This document shows, in pieces, positions 7,407-16,368 of a stretch of DNA of 64,000 nucleotides. A program made the translations under genes and the position numbers. The DNA comes from Novosphingobium sp. Leaf2 (GTDB lineage Bacteria > Pseudomonadota > Alphaproteobacteria > Sphingomonadales > Sphingomonadaceae). The notes below the pieces were generated by a model. The model saw only the letters and a list, made by a program, of their open reading frames with translations. It had not been told where the DNA came from and did no database searches. Where the stretch lies: positions 221,851 to 285,850 of the forward strand of contig NZ_LMJY01000017.1 in assembly GCF_001421325.1 (NCBI RefSeq), given 5' to 3'. The stretch's first letter is position 1. Each line of letters begins with the position of its first letter.

Positions 7407-9580
7407 GCCACGCTCTCCATCTTGATCTTGTATGGAACACCTGCGACCGTCACGGTCATGTACCGAACAGTGGTCGCGGCAGGGGCTGACGCAGTGACGG
7501 TGCCATCCATCACGACCGAACCCAGCCCAAAGGTGCCGAAAACCGTATAGGTGCCGTTGAAGATCGAGACGATGCTGCCGGTGAACTGCGCCCAATCGTA
7601 GGGGGCTACGTCAGCCAAACTGTTGTAGGTAATCTGGCAACCATAAGCGGCGAAGCGCGAGGGGTCGTTGGCAAGAGGATTTTCGAAAAGCGGATCAACA
7701 CTCTCAATGCGAGGGCTGTAGAGCGATAAGACCGTCGCAGCGTTTGGGTTCTCCAGCAGAGACCCGAACGAGTGAGCGTTGTAAGTGGTGAGAGTGAAGC
7801 CCAGAACCTTCGAGCTAGCCCCAGACATGAACTTAACGCTCGATGATTGCCCAGCGCCCTCGAACAGAATGCTTTCCAGCACGAATGTCTCGATGCGCTG
7901 GAATCCTGCGTCGGGAAATGCTACCTCGATCGGCGGTTGGCCATAAGCTACGATATAGCAATCACGCATCGCAAAACCCTCGGTTCGGGCGATATAGATG
8001 GGTGATTGGGTGGCACGACGGATAGCAACCCCGCTGCCGCCGAATGTGCCGCGGGCTGTCGTATCGACGTTGACGGTGAATGTGGTTGATGTGCGCGCGC
8101 TGACCGTACCGATCACAGTCGGCATAGTCGGCATTCCGGCAATGTACTGGAACACCGCCTGATCGCCTATCTGAAAGGCATGACCGGGCGCCGTGATAAC
8201 AGCATTGGCGGCGTTTGAAATGCCGGTGATCGAGGCGATATTCTCATCAGCTGGCAGATACCGCCAATCGCAGTTCAGGAACTGCTTGTTAATGAAGCTC
8301 GTCCCGCCGGTCATCGTCGTGGCATAGTCGGACGTCATTGCATGGGCGTCATAGCCCTCGTGGATCGCTACGCGCGCGGTATGGTCGCGGTTGTAGATCG
8401 TGCAGTGATCCCATTGCGTGGTTTCCTGCCCATAGTCATGCACCGCCGCGCGGGAGAACCAGCCATCGGTGAAGCATTCCTTGAAGCTGGCATTGTCGCA
8501 GAACCCGCCAGGAGTGCCGCGCTGGGCCTGAAATGCGACGGCGGGCCGGTTCGTTTTGTCGCCCCACACGCCGACGCTATCGAACGTGTATCCGCGCGTG
8601 CCGATCAGATCGAACACCGCTTTCCCCGTGCAGGCGCCCAGGATATAAAGGTTTACAACCTTGAGGTTCCACGCCTGAAGCCCGGTGAAGTTGAGGCTTT
8701 GCGTCGTGCGATACAGCTTGTTTCCGCCTGCAATCTCAACCGAAGCAAAGCCATTTGCTGTCAGCAATGCGCGTGCGGCTGCAGCCATATCATTGAGCGG
8801 GATGGCATCGTCTGCCACGCCATCGCCCACGGCCCCGAACTGCATCGGCGACAGGGTTATCTTTACAAACTCAAGCTGCTGCGCAACCCACACGGCACTT
8901 GGATAGCGGTTGATCTCGATCGACGCGGCGCCCTGACGGCGATAGAGAATTGAATAGTCATTGGCACCCCCCGCCTGCGGCACGCTGAAATATCCACCAT
9001 CTTCAGTCGCATCCAAACCGGCTGCTATCGTGGGGAAAAGGCGTCCCGCCTGTGTGGCAATCTCAGCAGACAAAGCAGCGTTCGCGCTTGCCGCCCTTGC
9101 TGGTGCGGCGAAGTCGTCGATCGACACGGCGCTGGCTGCGCCATCATTGGTAAAGAACAGGGCTTTGCCAGTCCGACTATCCAAGTCCGGAAGAACAAAT
9201 CCGCTTTCTCCCATCGGAACCGTGAGCCCGCGCTCTACGTCGCGTTTAAGCGCTTGGTCTCGAAGGGCTGAACGATCATATCCTTCATTAACGGGCTCGG
9301 CCAACCAAGCTGATCCGTTTTCAAATTCAAGATCCTGGGTAAAAGACGGATTCAAAAATGGAATGACAAAAGCGCCATCTGATGGCGCGCTTTGAAATGT
9401 TACCGACCCACCACCCGCGCCGGCGATTACAACGTCAAACAGGACCGGGCTGACCGTTACCCCGTTGACCTGCACACCAACCTCGCTTGCCGATGGCGCG
9501 ACAAACGTGAACGGGAAAACCGTTGTCACGCCATTGGCGAGATACGGCCCCGAAAAGGCATTGTCGGTGGAAACAGCCAT
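7403..9580 (-). CDS. tailspike with virion-attachment N-terminus and beta-helix body
   Basis: A 725-residue receptor-binding protein. Residues 1-130 (GVTTVFPFTFVAPS, then YDRSALRDQALKRDVERGLTVP) match the N-terminal attachment region of podophage tail fibres. Residues 248-258 (FGAVGDGVADD) are the signature opening of pectate-lyase-like beta-helix spikes, followed by about 400 residues of beta-solenoid-like sequence. Such spikes bind and often cleave host capsule or O-antigen. No catalytic residues can be assigned by eye. The gene heads its own block: a GCGCGATTCAA element lies 49 bases upstream. Confidence 0.8.
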   Translation of the reverse strand: MAVSTDNAFSGPYLANGVTTVFPFTFVAPSASEVGVQVNGVTVSPVLFDVVIAGAGGGSVTFQSAPSDGAFVIPFLNPSFTQDLEFENGSAWLAEPVNEGYDRSALRDQALKRDVERGLTVPMGESGFVLPDLDSRTGKALFFTNDGAASAVSIDDFAAPARAASANAALSAEIATQAGRLFPTIAAGLDATEDGGYFSVPQAGGANDYSILYRRQGAASIEINRYPSAVWVAQQLEFVKITLSPMQFGAVGDGVADDAIPLNDMAAAARALLTANGFASVEIAGGNKLYRTTQSLNFTGLQAWNLKVVNLYILGACTGKAVFDLIGTRGYTFDSVGVWGDKTNRPAVAFQAQRGTPGGFCDNASFKECFTDGWFSRAAVHDYGQETTQWDHCTIYNRDHTARVAIHEGYDAHAMTSDYATTMTGGTSFINKQFLNCDWRYLPADENIASITGISNAANAVITAPGHAFQIGDQAVFQYIAGMPTMPTVIGTVSARTSTTFTVNVDTTARGTFGGSGVAIRRATQSPIYIARTEGFAMRDCYIVAYGQPPIEVAFPDAGFQRIETFVLESILFEGAGQSSSVKFMSGASSKVLGFTLTTYNAHSFGSLLENPNAATVLSLYSPRIESVDPLFENPLANDPSRFAAYGCQITYNSLADVAPYDWAQFTGSIVSIFNGTYTVFGTFGLGSVVMDGTVTASAPAATTVRYMTVTVAGVPYKIKMESVA

Positions 9581-9628
9581 TTATCGCCTCGCCTAGATGG
9601 CGATGGCTTACGGGACGAGGTAACGGGG

Positions 9629-9639
9629 TTGAATCGCGC
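9629..9639 (-). promoter_or_regulatory. GCGCGATTCAA element upstream of the tailspike
   Basis: On the minus strand this reads GCGCGATTCAACCCC. It begins five bases after the stop of the ejection-protein gene and about 50 bases before the tailspike start. The same element recurs at 16136, 22577 and 28562. It is a candidate late promoter core or module boundary. Confidence 0.5.
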
Positions 9640-9643
9640 GGGG

Positions 9644-12600
9644 TCAGTCGTCCTTGATCTTGCCTGTAGACAGGCCCTGCAGCCAATCGCCAAACGTCTC
9701 GGGGTCAGCATCCCCTTGGCCAACATCAACAAGAAACTGCGTGGCACTGGCGATCTGGCCCGGCACAAGACCAGTCGAATATCCCACGGCCTCAAGAACG
9801 TCCTTGGTGGCGTGTTTCGTTTTCTCGCCCTTCGCCACCTTGGCGGCAGAGCCGGCGCCCTTCACGAAGGACTCCAGGGCGCGTGCCACTGGCGAGATTG
9901 TGGGCGCAAACACCTGATTGCCCACAACGGCATTCCATGACGGCTCGAAAACATCGCGCGCCACCGGGATAGGCCCGATCGCGTTTGCCAGGACTTTTCG
10001 GCTAAACCACTGGGCCCACCATTCGTCATCGTCTGGCCCAGCGCTGGCCCCAACCGATGCGCGCAGCAGTTCCGTTGCGATCGTCGGCAGGATCAGCAGG
10101 AAGAAGGCGCGGGCGGCCAGACGCGGAACGTTGCGCGGACGGCGCTCGTCTTGCCCCCCGATGTCGCGACCCAGCGTCCTCTCACGCTGATACTGCGCCG
10201 AAAAATAACTATAGAACATAGTCATGAGTTTAAGCGCCTCGCCCCATTTCCCCGTGCCACGCTGGATCGCGGCCAAGTCCTTCGGAGCCCCGGAGCCCTG
10301 CGATTGGCGCACAGCCTTGTCACCAGCATAGGCAGCATCCCGCTCGCTCATGCCGGCAGCCAAGGCGTTGTTGTAACCCGCCATCCAAGTGGGCACGGAT
10401 ACTACGCGGTCGATGTAACCGATGCCATGATAGAAGAACCGCCGACCATCAACCACCGTGCGCGCCGCCCTCCCGACCGGATTGGTAGCCGCGAGACGGT
10501 TGATTTCGGCGCTAACGTCGCGGTCCAGCGTGTCCATGCGGTGACGCACTTCGTCCGATCGCTCCATGACAAAGCGGGTCGTCTCGATAGGATGCGCGCT
10601 GAAACTGGCCACAGCCTTGGCGATTGCCGCCTCGCCCACAACTTCAGCAGAGTTTGAATAGCCCGCGATCTGCGTCACCATCGTTGTGGCGCGAAGGCCC
10701 ATGCCGACCGCCGTCACGTTTGCGCGCAGCTTGCCGAGAAAGTGGCCAAACCCTTCATTGCCGGCGCGTTCCATCGCCCAGGCATTGGCGACGTGCTTCA
10801 CCCATGGGCGGAATTGCTGGCCAATCTCTTGCCCCAAGGCGCCCTCGACCGCGCGCCTCACTTGCTCGCTCGACAGGAAACGATTGGCTTTGATAACCGC
10901 CTCGCGATGGGTGACATCATGGATAACCTCGCCCAGATGCCGGTTGATCACGCCAAGATCCAGGAGGATCGGGCGTTTTACTTGCTCTGATCGCTCCTTG
11001 GTTGACGAGGCTCGCGTGGTAGCCCGCGTGTATCGGCTTTCGAATACGTCGCTCTCGCGCCCGCTATGTTGTTCTGCGCGATAATCACGGCTGCTGTCAT
11101 AGATCGCCGGGTAGTAGCCACCCTTCATTTTCGTGCCGTTGCCCAGCGTAAATTCGCGCGGCGCGATCTTCTCAGGAGCTACCCCGTTCACGCGGCGCTC
11201 CAACGCCTCAATCTGAGGCCACAGGGTGTCTATCGTGTTCCATACCCCTTGAACGAACGTCCATTCGTCAGCAGTCAATGTCTGGTCAAGATGGCTGATG
11301 ATCGCCTCAGGATTGACCCGATAGCCATCTGCGAGGCGCTGCAGGTTACCTTCGTTCCCGACATTGAGCGCCATGGCGACAAGCTGCTTGCGATTGACCC
11401 GCATCGGTCGCTCGGTATGGGGATCGATAAACGGCGGCGTCTCTACGTCATTCCATCGCTCGACCGTTGACGCTGGAACAGCTTCAAACAGCGCCTTGAT
11501 CCGGCCATAGTAGTCCTTGAGCATATCCTGCTCTTGCGCCTGAGCCTCAGCTACTGGACGAAAAGCAACCCGGTTGAAAATCCCATTAGGGTCGCCGCCG
11601 TCGAGCCAATCGAATACTGTCTCCATTTTGAGAAGGGACGCGTCGATACTGAACACGCGCGACTTCAATCCGTCCCACCAACCGCGCTCCGCCAGATCGG
11701 CAGGCGGCTTACCCCGCAGATTGCCGGCAGCGTCAACCGCCTCGTTAATCACTGCTTCCCATTCGCGCTCTTCCTGGTTGTCCAGCAAGGTTTGCTTGAG
11801 CCGGCCCAGGTGCATGATCTGCTTGACGGTTTCGTCCAGCGTGAGGATCGCATCGGCGGGAAGCTGGCTCCAGTTGGTCTGTCCCAGCGTCACTTCGAAG
11901 GTGTCAGGCACGATGACATCGTATCCCTCCGTCTCACGCGCCTGCGCCCATGCAGCGAACCGCCCTTTGCGCTTTTCATAAATTTGTGAGCGCCGTCGCA
12001 GATCGACGGCCTCCAGCAGCGTTTGAGCCTGTTCAAGATACTCCTGATCTACCGATTTGCGCGTTGTCGCGCGCGCGATGGCATCCATGCGCTTGACCGC
12101 AGATTCTACCTCATCAGCCGCCGCCTTGGCCTCAGTGATCAAGGCGCTGTTGAGCATCTGAAACTGTTTCTGTCGATACGCTTCTTCCCGGTCACCCTTG
12201 GCCAGCGCTTCCTCTGCCAGGCGCCCGGCCTTCGCGGCGTTGCGCGCATGTCGCTGGATGGCCCCGGGCGATACCTCATCCACCCAGCGGCCTGAGCGAA
12301 CCTTGCTGCGCGCCCAATCTCGCGCAGCCCGGTACGGAGTAGGGCGCCCGCCTGTGGTGCGACCAAGCACACGTATCTCGGCAGCGATGACCTCGCCCTG
12401 CTGCTCGTTTTCGACCGCCGCCAAGGCTTCGCGCTCTATCGATCCATCGTTCAGCGGATCGCCATAGCGGCGGTTCATTTCCTCATCGGTTGCGGTTTCG
12501 ATGGCCCGCTCCCGCATAGACCTTGGATCACCTCCCTCCTTGGCTTGCCGGTGCGCTTGCTCCGCACCAATCAGAGATTCCAGCATTTCCGTTGCCGAGC

Positions 12601-15600
12601 GATAACCAGACATTTCAGCGATCGTTTCGGGATTGACCCCGCCGTCGCGATACAGCGGCGGAACGCGCTTTGGCAGCAGTTCCAGCGCATCCAAGGCCAT
12701 GCGATCGACAATCCATTCCTTGCTGATGCGATCGGCCTTGATATTGGCAAGCGCGCGGTAAACAGGAGATGCGTCTATCCGCTGCACTTGCTCCTCGCGC
12801 ACCCCCTTACGGGCTTCACGATAGCGCTCCGTCTCACGGCGGCGGATGGCCTTCATGGTCTTGTCGAGCAGAGACGCATGGCTGGCTGCCCGCGCTGCAC
12901 CTGCCTGCGCCTGGTATGCCTGAAATTCAGCATCGCTCATGCCAACGCTGGCGGCATCCTTGAACAGCGCAGCTATGCCCTGGCGCTCCTGGGCTGCTGC
13001 GATTTCCTCATCGGTCGCCAGCATGCGGTCAAAGACTTCGCGAATTTCCGAAGAGATCGGCGCGCGAAGATTGGCCACCGTCTTGTAGATCGAGACCATC
13101 CACTGCCGAACGTTTTCGAAAATGCGGGTGAGGGCAGGCGTGGGCGCCTTGCCTTCCATGAAATAGGCCTCGATGCCCCGCGCAAACAACTCGTGCGCAT
13201 CGGTCGGGATGGCGCCCGAAAAGCTTTCTGCCTCCGCCTCACCGCGCCTGCCGAAGCTGGCAATCGCATCCTTGTTAAGCACCGCATATTCAACCCGTCC
13301 GCGCGGGTCTTTACCATAAACCGCGTCAACGCCACGCGCCCGGTATTCTGCAATCTGTGCAGCCGTAAGCCGAGTGATGTCGCCTTGCTTTTCCTCGATC
13401 ACCGCATCCGGGGAAAGCCGAACCTCATAGACGCTGCCATTCGCTCCAGCATAGCCTTCAGCATCCGAGATGCGATCTTCTGCGGCGGCATAGAAACCGC
13501 CATATTGGCGCCCCTTCTTGCCTTGCTTCTGCAACGCTGGATCGCGAAGTATCTGCACATCGTTGAGAGTCAGATTGGCGTTGGGGGAACCGTGGAGAAG
13601 CGCGACGCCCTTTGGTCCACCGATCGGGTGGCCGTTCGCCGCAAACCAGCGCTGGACAGCGGCCCAATCCGCTTTTACCTGCTCAGGGGCTTCCGGCAGA
13701 CTGGCATCGAAACGCAGTTCCTCCAGCCACATATGGCCGAGCTCATGGATTGGCGTCGACAGATTGCGGCTTTGAAATAGCTCGATCGTTTGCCGGCCCT
13801 GGTCAAATACGATCTGGCCGCGCGCGTCCTGTTGGTATGCCCGACCGCTTGCTGGCGGTTTCGCCATGTCATCGATCACGCTGCGTATCTCAGCGTCGCT
13901 CATTTCGGACGGCGAATGCCCGGCTTCATCAAGCATCTGGCGCAGGTCTTCCGCAGAAGCCCGAACATCATCTGTCCGATTATCCGCGTATCGAGGCCGG
14001 CCCGCTATTTCTTCAGCGATCGCATCCAGAAGCGTTTGCGTATCAAGGGTTGAGGGACCAGCCTCATTCTCGACGTTGGCCAAGTCAGGGAAATAGCCGG
14101 CAGTGATCGCAGCCTGGAGCGTGTTATCCAGCCCATAGTCACCGATGCCGGATAGGCCGCCCATCATTTCGGTTTGGCGCGGATCAAAGCCTGTCAGGTA
14201 TTTTGACGGAACCCCCATCGATGCCAGATCACCGCCGACATCGTTCACGCCGCCGCGCTTCTTGATGAAATCCAACAACGATGGGCCGACGCCGTAATTG
14301 GCATCCGCCCGCTTGCGCATGGCATTGATAACAAGATCAAGGCGATCGGCCTGCCGCGCCTGTGCAACGCTTTCAGGCAGCACTTGCCGCACATCGAGAT
14401 TGTTGAACTCGTCGCCCTTCAGGTCCATGCCAAGGCGCGCAGCCCGTGCCTGGGCGCGCTGCACGGCAATCTCTGCATACTGCCGCGCCACGGGAGACGT
14501 GAACGAGCCGCCGAACATCGTGGCGACCTGATCCACCAGTTTATCCCGCACCGATTTACTGGCTTGGTCAGCCTGATCGCGAACCCGCATTTCATCTGCA
14601 GCCCGTCCGATCACATCGCTCATCGCGTCGTCAAAGGCCTGCGCTTCACGTGGCGAGATACCGCCTTGCGTCAGGCGCACATCGTCCTTGATCGCATCCC
14701 ACGCTGGGGTGCCGACCACATCAGTAAGGAAATCCTCGATCGGCATGACGACATCGCCGCCCGATTGGGCCGCTTCCTGCCAACCACGCCACAATCCCGG
14801 ATCAGCACCGAGATCATCGCTTTGCTGCATCAGTGTTCGGATGGCATCGCCGGGGATGAACACCGATTGCGCGTTGGCATCCTGCGCATGCTCGCGGATC
14901 AGGTCCCGAAATGCTTCCGGGTCGCGCTGCTTGAGTTTGGAAGACGTTGCGGCGGTAGCAGCCTGATCAAGAAAGGTGCGCTCAGCCTGCGCCTGACGGG
15001 CATCCTGGACGCGGCCTGCAACAGATGCCGTGGCGTCGGTGGCGCGGTGTACAGCGCCGACAAGTGCAGTCGTGCCGCCAACACCGCCGATGGTCGCCAA
15101 GGTGGTGTCTAGCGCCGCTTGGGGGCGCGCCTTGAGGTAATCCGCGAATGTCTTGTTGCGGTTCTCCGGGAGATATGCCCAATCTGCCAAATCCTGCACG
15201 ACCGTGGCGGTGTTCTCGCCAACCAGCTCTTGGCTGAGTTCGCGCAAGACCGTTTTACCAAACGGTGTTCGCCGCGTGATCAGATCCGCCAGCGTGCCTG
15301 CCGGCATGTATTCCGTCAGCGCCTCGGTGCCGCCTTGGGCCAAGCCGTAACGCAGCGCCTCAGGACCGCTGAGGCCTTTGCCCAGCCCTTCTTGGTAAGA
15401 CGTGGCGCCAGTCGTTGCGCCGATGAAGCCGGTGCCGATGGCCGGGGATCGGGTTAGTGCGGTGAGCGCAGCGGCGGTCAGAGACGAGGGGATACTCCGC
15501 ACACCCTGCAAGATTGAGGTCGATGTTTTTCCCCGGCCTTTGGGGAAGGCGGCATCTCCTCTGGCGGTATAATCCTTGGAATAGGATGCCTCCTGATCCA

Positions 15601-16105
15601 GGAGTGCTCTGGCACCATTGGGGTTGGCGATCGGCAACAAGACTTGGTCGATTGACCGGGAAAGATCGTTGATGCCCCGCGCGCCATCTTGAAGGCCCGC
15701 ATTCAGCGCGCCGGGAATGCCGGTGACAAAACTCTTGAGCCCGTCCCAGGCTTGGCCAAGTAGGCTGAGATTCTGCGTGTCATCCGCCGCCGCCGCAGCG
15801 CCGCGTGGATTGGCAATTGCCCAGCGACCCGTGGCGTGATTCGCCTGCGCGACATCGGCAAACCGCTTGGCGGTCAGCGCCTTTTCATAGGCATCGGCGT
15901 TGCCCTCGACATCGGACGGGTTCTCGCCAGCATCGCGCGCAATGCGTGTGGTCCGCGCCACATCGTCGGGGTTGCCGCTTTCGAGAATGGTCTGGCGAGC
16001 ATCTTTCGCTCGCATGTTGGCCAGCGTGTCCGCTACCGGATCTGAAGCGCGGGTTTGACGCCGCTGCCTTTCGTAGTAATCGAAGGGAATAACGGGGCCT
16101 GCCAT
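9644..16105 (-). CDS. giant internal virion / DNA-ejection protein with nested zincin and ART-like domains
   Basis: A 2153-residue polyvalent virion protein in the place of T7 gp16, presumably injected with DNA. The start (MAGPVIPFDYYERQRRQ) is helical and polar. Residues 190-380 contain Gly/Ala-rich stretches that may cross membranes. A metallopeptidase motif HELGH lies at 787-791, and a second segment HELFARGIEAYF (971-982) can give the third zinc ligand. Between them, 835-935 look like an ADP-ribosyltransferase-type fold (LLHGSP, GGFYAAAED, VYEVRL) as found in phage polyvalent proteins. The C-terminus has hydrophobic runs near AARAFFLLILPTIATELL. A GCGATTCAA element lies 31 bases upstream of the ATG. 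Confidence 0.75.
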   Translation of the reverse strand: MAGPVIPFDYYERQRRQTRASDPVADTLANMRAKDARQTILESGNPDDVARTTRIARDAGENPSDVEGNADAYEKALTAKRFADVAQANHATGRWAIANPRGAAAAADDTQNLSLLGQAWDGLKSFVTGIPGALNAGLQDGARGINDLSRSIDQVLLPIANPNGARALLDQEASYSKDYTARGDAAFPKGRGKTSTSILQGVRSIPSSLTAAALTALTRSPAIGTGFIGATTGATSYQEGLGKGLSGPEALRYGLAQGGTEALTEYMPAGTLADLITRRTPFGKTVLRELSQELVGENTATVVQDLADWAYLPENRNKTFADYLKARPQAALDTTLATIGGVGGTTALVGAVHRATDATASVAGRVQDARQAQAERTFLDQAATAATSSKLKQRDPEAFRDLIREHAQDANAQSVFIPGDAIRTLMQQSDDLGADPGLWRGWQEAAQSGGDVVMPIEDFLTDVVGTPAWDAIKDDVRLTQGGISPREAQAFDDAMSDVIGRAADEMRVRDQADQASKSVRDKLVDQVATMFGGSFTSPVARQYAEIAVQRAQARAARLGMDLKGDEFNNLDVRQVLPESVAQARQADRLDLVINAMRKRADANYGVGPSLLDFIKKRGGVNDVGGDLASMGVPSKYLTGFDPRQTEMMGGLSGIGDYGLDNTLQAAITAGYFPDLANVENEAGPSTLDTQTLLDAIAEEIAGRPRYADNRTDDVRASAEDLRQMLDEAGHSPSEMSDAEIRSVIDDMAKPPASGRAYQQDARGQIVFDQGRQTIELFQSRNLSTPIHELGHMWLEELRFDASLPEAPEQVKADWAAVQRWFAANGHPIGGPKGVALLHGSPNANLTLNDVQILRDPALQKQGKKGRQYGGFYAAAEDRISDAEGYAGANGSVYEVRLSPDAVIEEKQGDITRLTAAQIAEYRARGVDAVYGKDPRGRVEYAVLNKDAIASFGRRGEAEAESFSGAIPTDAHELFARGIEAYFMEGKAPTPALTRIFENVRQWMVSIYKTVANLRAPISSEIREVFDRMLATDEEIAAAQERQGIAALFKDAASVGMSDAEFQAYQAQAGAARAASHASLLDKTMKAIRRRETERYREARKGVREEQVQRIDASPVYRALANIKADRISKEWIVDRMALDALELLPKRVPPLYRDGGVNPETIAEMSGYRSATEMLESLIGAEQAHRQAKEGGDPRSMRERAIETATDEEMNRRYGDPLNDGSIEREALAAVENEQQGEVIAAEIRVLGRTTGGRPTPYRAARDWARSKVRSGRWVDEVSPGAIQRHARNAAKAGRLAEEALAKGDREEAYRQKQFQMLNSALITEAKAAADEVESAVKRMDAIARATTRKSVDQEYLEQAQTLLEAVDLRRRSQIYEKRKGRFAAWAQARETEGYDVIVPDTFEVTLGQTNWSQLPADAILTLDETVKQIMHLGRLKQTLLDNQEEREWEAVINEAVDAAGNLRGKPPADLAERGWWDGLKSRVFSIDASLLKMETVFDWLDGGDPNGIFNRVAFRPVAEAQAQEQDMLKDYYGRIKALFEAVPASTVERWNDVETPPFIDPHTERPMRVNRKQLVAMALNVGNEGNLQRLADGYRVNPEAIISHLDQTLTADEWTFVQGVWNTIDTLWPQIEALERRVNGVAPEKIAPREFTLGNGTKMKGGYYPAIYDSSRDYRAEQHSGRESDVFESRYTRATTRASSTKERSEQVKRPILLDLGVINRHLGEVIHDVTHREAVIKANRFLSSEQVRRAVEGALGQEIGQQFRPWVKHVANAWAMERAGNEGFGHFLGKLRANVTAVGMGLRATTMVTQIAGYSNSAEVVGEAAIAKAVASFSAHPIETTRFVMERSDEVRHRMDTLDRDVSAEINRLAATNPVGRAARTVVDGRRFFYHGIGYIDRVVSVPTWMAGYNNALAAGMSERDAAYAGDKAVRQSQGSGAPKDLAAIQRGTGKWGEALKLMTMFYSYFSAQYQRERTLGRDIGGQDERRPRNVPRLAARAFFLLILPTIATELLRASVGASAGPDDDEWWAQWFSRKVLANAIGPIPVARDVFEPSWNAVVGNQVFAPTISPVARALESFVKGAGSAAKVAKGEKTKHATKDVLEAVGYSTGLVPGQIASATQFLVDVGQGDADPETFGDWLQGLSTGKIKDD

Positions 16106-16135
16106 GCCTCCGGGATAGGCTCGGGGCAGGGGGCA

Positions 16136-16145
16136 TTGAATCGCG
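16136..16145 (-). promoter_or_regulatory. GCGATTCAA element upstream of the ejection-protein gene
   Basis: The minus strand reads CGCGATTCAATGCCCC, 31 bases upstream of the giant gene's ATG. It is the least perfect of the four copies. It also sits just before the plus-strand gene at 16153. Confidence 0.45.
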
Positions 16146-16152
16146 AGGCCTT

Positions 16153-16368
16153 ATGGACGCCGACACGGTATGGGGATCTGTCTTTGCTGTTTACGTCCTG
16201 CTTGGTCTTTACCCGATGAGCGAATCAGCGGTGAAGCCCAACAAATCCCTTCCTGACGAACTGTGGCGAGAACAGTGGTCGCGAGATTATTGGAAAAGAA
16301 GCCGCTTGTTGGTTTATTGGTGCGCGGGGCTGATCTTGCTTATCATAGCTTGGTCAGTGTTTCAGTGA
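16153..16368 (+). CDS. small membrane protein on the opposite strand (moron-like)
   Basis: A 71-residue protein with two hydrophobic segments (about 6-20, VWGSVFAVYVLLGLY, and 52-69, LLVYWCAGLILLIIAWSVF) joined by a charged loop rich in Trp, Arg and Glu. GAGG lies four bases before the ATG. It is the only plus-strand gene inside the 28 kb late arm and fills a gap that has no minus-strand gene. That pattern fits a moron, a small independently expressed insertion that may act in the lysogen. No family recognised. Confidence 0.6.
   Translation: MDADTVWGSVFAVYVLLGLYPMSESAVKPNKSLPDELWREQWSRDYWKRSRLLVYWCAGLILLIIAWSVFQ

Noticed and set aside
7242..7595. A 117-codon minus-strand frame covering the small gene at 7242-7406
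   Set aside because: Its upstream part lies antisense to no gene but inside the tailspike coding region in another frame; only the last 54 codons, from the ATG in the ATGA overlap, look real.
12545..13780. A 411-codon open frame on the plus strand
   Set aside because: It is antisense to the giant ejection-protein gene, has Arg/His/Pro-rich composition and no ribosome site. High GC makes long antisense frames common.
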